Source: Desulfamplus sp. (GTDB taxonomy: Bacteria > Desulfobacterota > Desulfobacteria > Desulfobacterales > Desulfobacteraceae). Taken from it: a DNA stretch of 15,161 nt. The stretch spans positions 1 to 15,161 of the forward strand of contig JADFYT010000023.1 in NCBI GenBank assembly GCA_015232935.1. The letters are read 5' to 3'. Below are positions 14,023-15,161 of the stretch, piece after piece (positions within the stretch are counted from its first letter, which is position 1; each line of letters starts with the position of its first letter). The notes beneath the pieces are model-generated. The model saw only the letters and a list, made by a program, of their open reading frames with translations, was not told the DNA's origin and did not search any database. The position numbers and the translations under genes were made by a program.

Positions 14023-15161
14023 TCAAATTCTTTTTCTGTCTTTTGCAAGTTTTCTGATTCTCAATCTAAGGGCATTTAGCCGGATGAAGCCTTCCGCATC
14101 TTTTTGCCTGTAAACATTATCATCCTCAAACGTCGCAAACGATTCATCATAAAGGCTTGATTCAGACTCTCTGCCAAGAACATAACAGCCGCCCTTGTAG
14201 AGCTTGAGCCTCACACGCCCTGAGACATTGGCCTGGGTCTCGTCAACCATTTTCTGGAGAAGTTCCATTTCAGGCGAAAACCAGAAGCCGTTGTAAATAA
14301 GTTCAGCATATCTTGGGATCAGGGAATCTCTTAAATGTGCGACTTCCCTGTCAAGAGTGATTGATTCCATACCCATATGGGCAAGCCTTAAAATGGTACC
14401 GCCCGGAGTTTCATACACACCTCTTGATTTCATGCCGACAAACCTGTTTTCCACAAGATCAATCCTGCCAATTCCGTTTCTGCCCCCAAGGGTATTGAGA
14501 TATTTGAGAAGTGTTGCCGGCGACATCTTTTGGCCATTGACTGCAACAGGGTTGCCCTGACTGAATGTTATATCAATTATTTCTGGTTTGTCAGGGGCAT
14601 CTTCCGGTCTTATTGACATGGTGTACATATCATCGGTTGCAGGTGCCCAGGGATCTTCAAGCACTCCCCCCTCATAGCTTATATGAAGCATATTACGGTC
14701 AGTACTGTAAGGTTTGGCTTTGGTCTGAGGAACCGAGATACCGTGATTGGCCGCGAATTCCATCAGTCTTGTCCTGGAGGTCAAATCCCACTCTCTCCAT
14801 GGAGCAACAATCCTTATGTTGGGTTCAAGTGCAAAATAGGTCAGTTCAAACCTTACCTGATCGTTGCCTTTTCCTGTTGCTCCGTGGCTTACGGCATCCG
14901 CACCTTCCATGGCCGCGATCTCGATCTGGCGTTTGGCTATAAGAGGCCTTGCGATGGATGTACCCAGAAGATACTGCCCCTCATATATCGCATTTGCCCT
15001 GAACGCTGGAAATACAAAATCTTTTACAAACTCCTCCCTTAAATCTTCCACATACGCCTTTACGGCACCGGTTTTTATTGCCTTTGATTCAAGACCATCA
15101 AGCTCTTCCTCCTGCCCGAGGTCAGCGGTCAAAGTTATAACTTCACATTTGTAGGTCTCAA
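14023..15161 (-). CDS. argG: Argininosuccinate synthase, 5' end outside window
   Basis: ArgG joins citrulline and aspartate with ATP to give argininosuccinate. The 378 visible residues begin ETYKCEVITLTADLGQEEEL, so about 25 residues, including the ATP-binding SGGLDTS loop, are missing beyond the window edge. Seen blocks are GTSIARPLIAKRQIEIA, HGATGKGNDQVRFE (substrate and ATP binding) and EDPW(A). GRIDLVENRFVGMKSRGVYETPGG is also family-typical. An apparent TTG start at 15132 is only internal, because the reading frame and family similarity continue through the edge. It leads the argG-argH-lipoprotein series, and the promoter is outside the window. Confidence 0.95.
   Translation of the reverse strand, partial: ETYKCEVITLTADLGQEEELDGLESKAIKTGAVKAYVEDLREEFVKDFVFPAFRANAIYEGQYLLGTSIARPLIAKRQIEIAAMEGADAVSHGATGKGNDQVRFELTYFALEPNIRIVAPWREWDLTSRTRLMEFAANHGISVPQTKAKPYSTDRNMLHISYEGGVLEDPWAPATDDMYTMSIRPEDAPDKPEIIDITFSQGNPVAVNGQKMSPATLLKYLNTLGGRNGIGRIDLVENRFVGMKSRGVYETPGGTILRLAHMGMESITLDREVAHLRDSLIPRYAELIYNGFWFSPEMELLQKMVDETQANVSGRVRLKLYKGGCYVLGRESESSLYDESFATFEDDNVYRQKDAEGFIRLNALRLRIRKLAKDRKRI

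Noticed and set aside
14683..15042. 119-codon plus-strand frame opposite argG
   Set aside because: It is antisense to strongly conserved ArgG sequence.

Overview
The window looks like ordinary chromosome from an AT-rich deltaproteobacterium, most likely a sulfate-reducer-type Desulfobacterales relative. This is inferred from the gene mix (RpoH with an acidic N-terminal extension, TPR lipoprotein plus LolB-like lipoprotein, Mrp ATPase, a UPF0280/ApbE-like protein) and the style of the proteins; no single marker proves it. No phage, CRISPR or recognisable defence system is present. The unusual content lies in the spacers, which carry several short mobile or repeated sequences.

Left end (1-606, minus strand): the 5' end of an IS66-family transposase leaves the window. 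Its likely element terminus is near 448. It is followed by a rho-independent terminator and tRNA-Arg(UCU), whose promoter faces away from rpoH across an A/T-tract spacer.

Plus-strand block (763-7938): rpoH-type sigma factor, a 623-residue TPR lipoprotein, a LolB-like lipoprotein and an Mrp/NBP35 P-loop ATPase closed by a terminator, then an HD-domain dNTP triphosphohydrolase and a UPF0280 protein. The first three protein genes link heat-shock transcription and outer-membrane lipoproteins only by position.

Minus-strand block (15161-7968): argG (5' end outside the window), argH, an LptM-like lipoprotein, folK, fsa/talC and pgsA form one co-directional series. A tRNA-Gly/tRNA-Cys pair with its own strong promoter and terminator follows, then an exported CAP-domain protein convergent with the UPF0280 gene.

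The most interesting signal is a dispersed intergenic repeat of about 60-75 bp present four times (about 3812, 4805, 7113 and 9322-9507) in both orientations, always just upstream of a gene. One copy is interrupted by a 106-bp MITE-like element with 12-bp terminal inverted repeats and a perfect 8-bp target duplication; the other copies serve as the empty site. A second, unrelated 101-bp MITE-like element lies upstream of the tRNA-Gly promoter. These repeats also supply false or possibly real start codons to neighbouring genes, so three starts are discussed or corrected here, and a TTG start is proposed for fsa.
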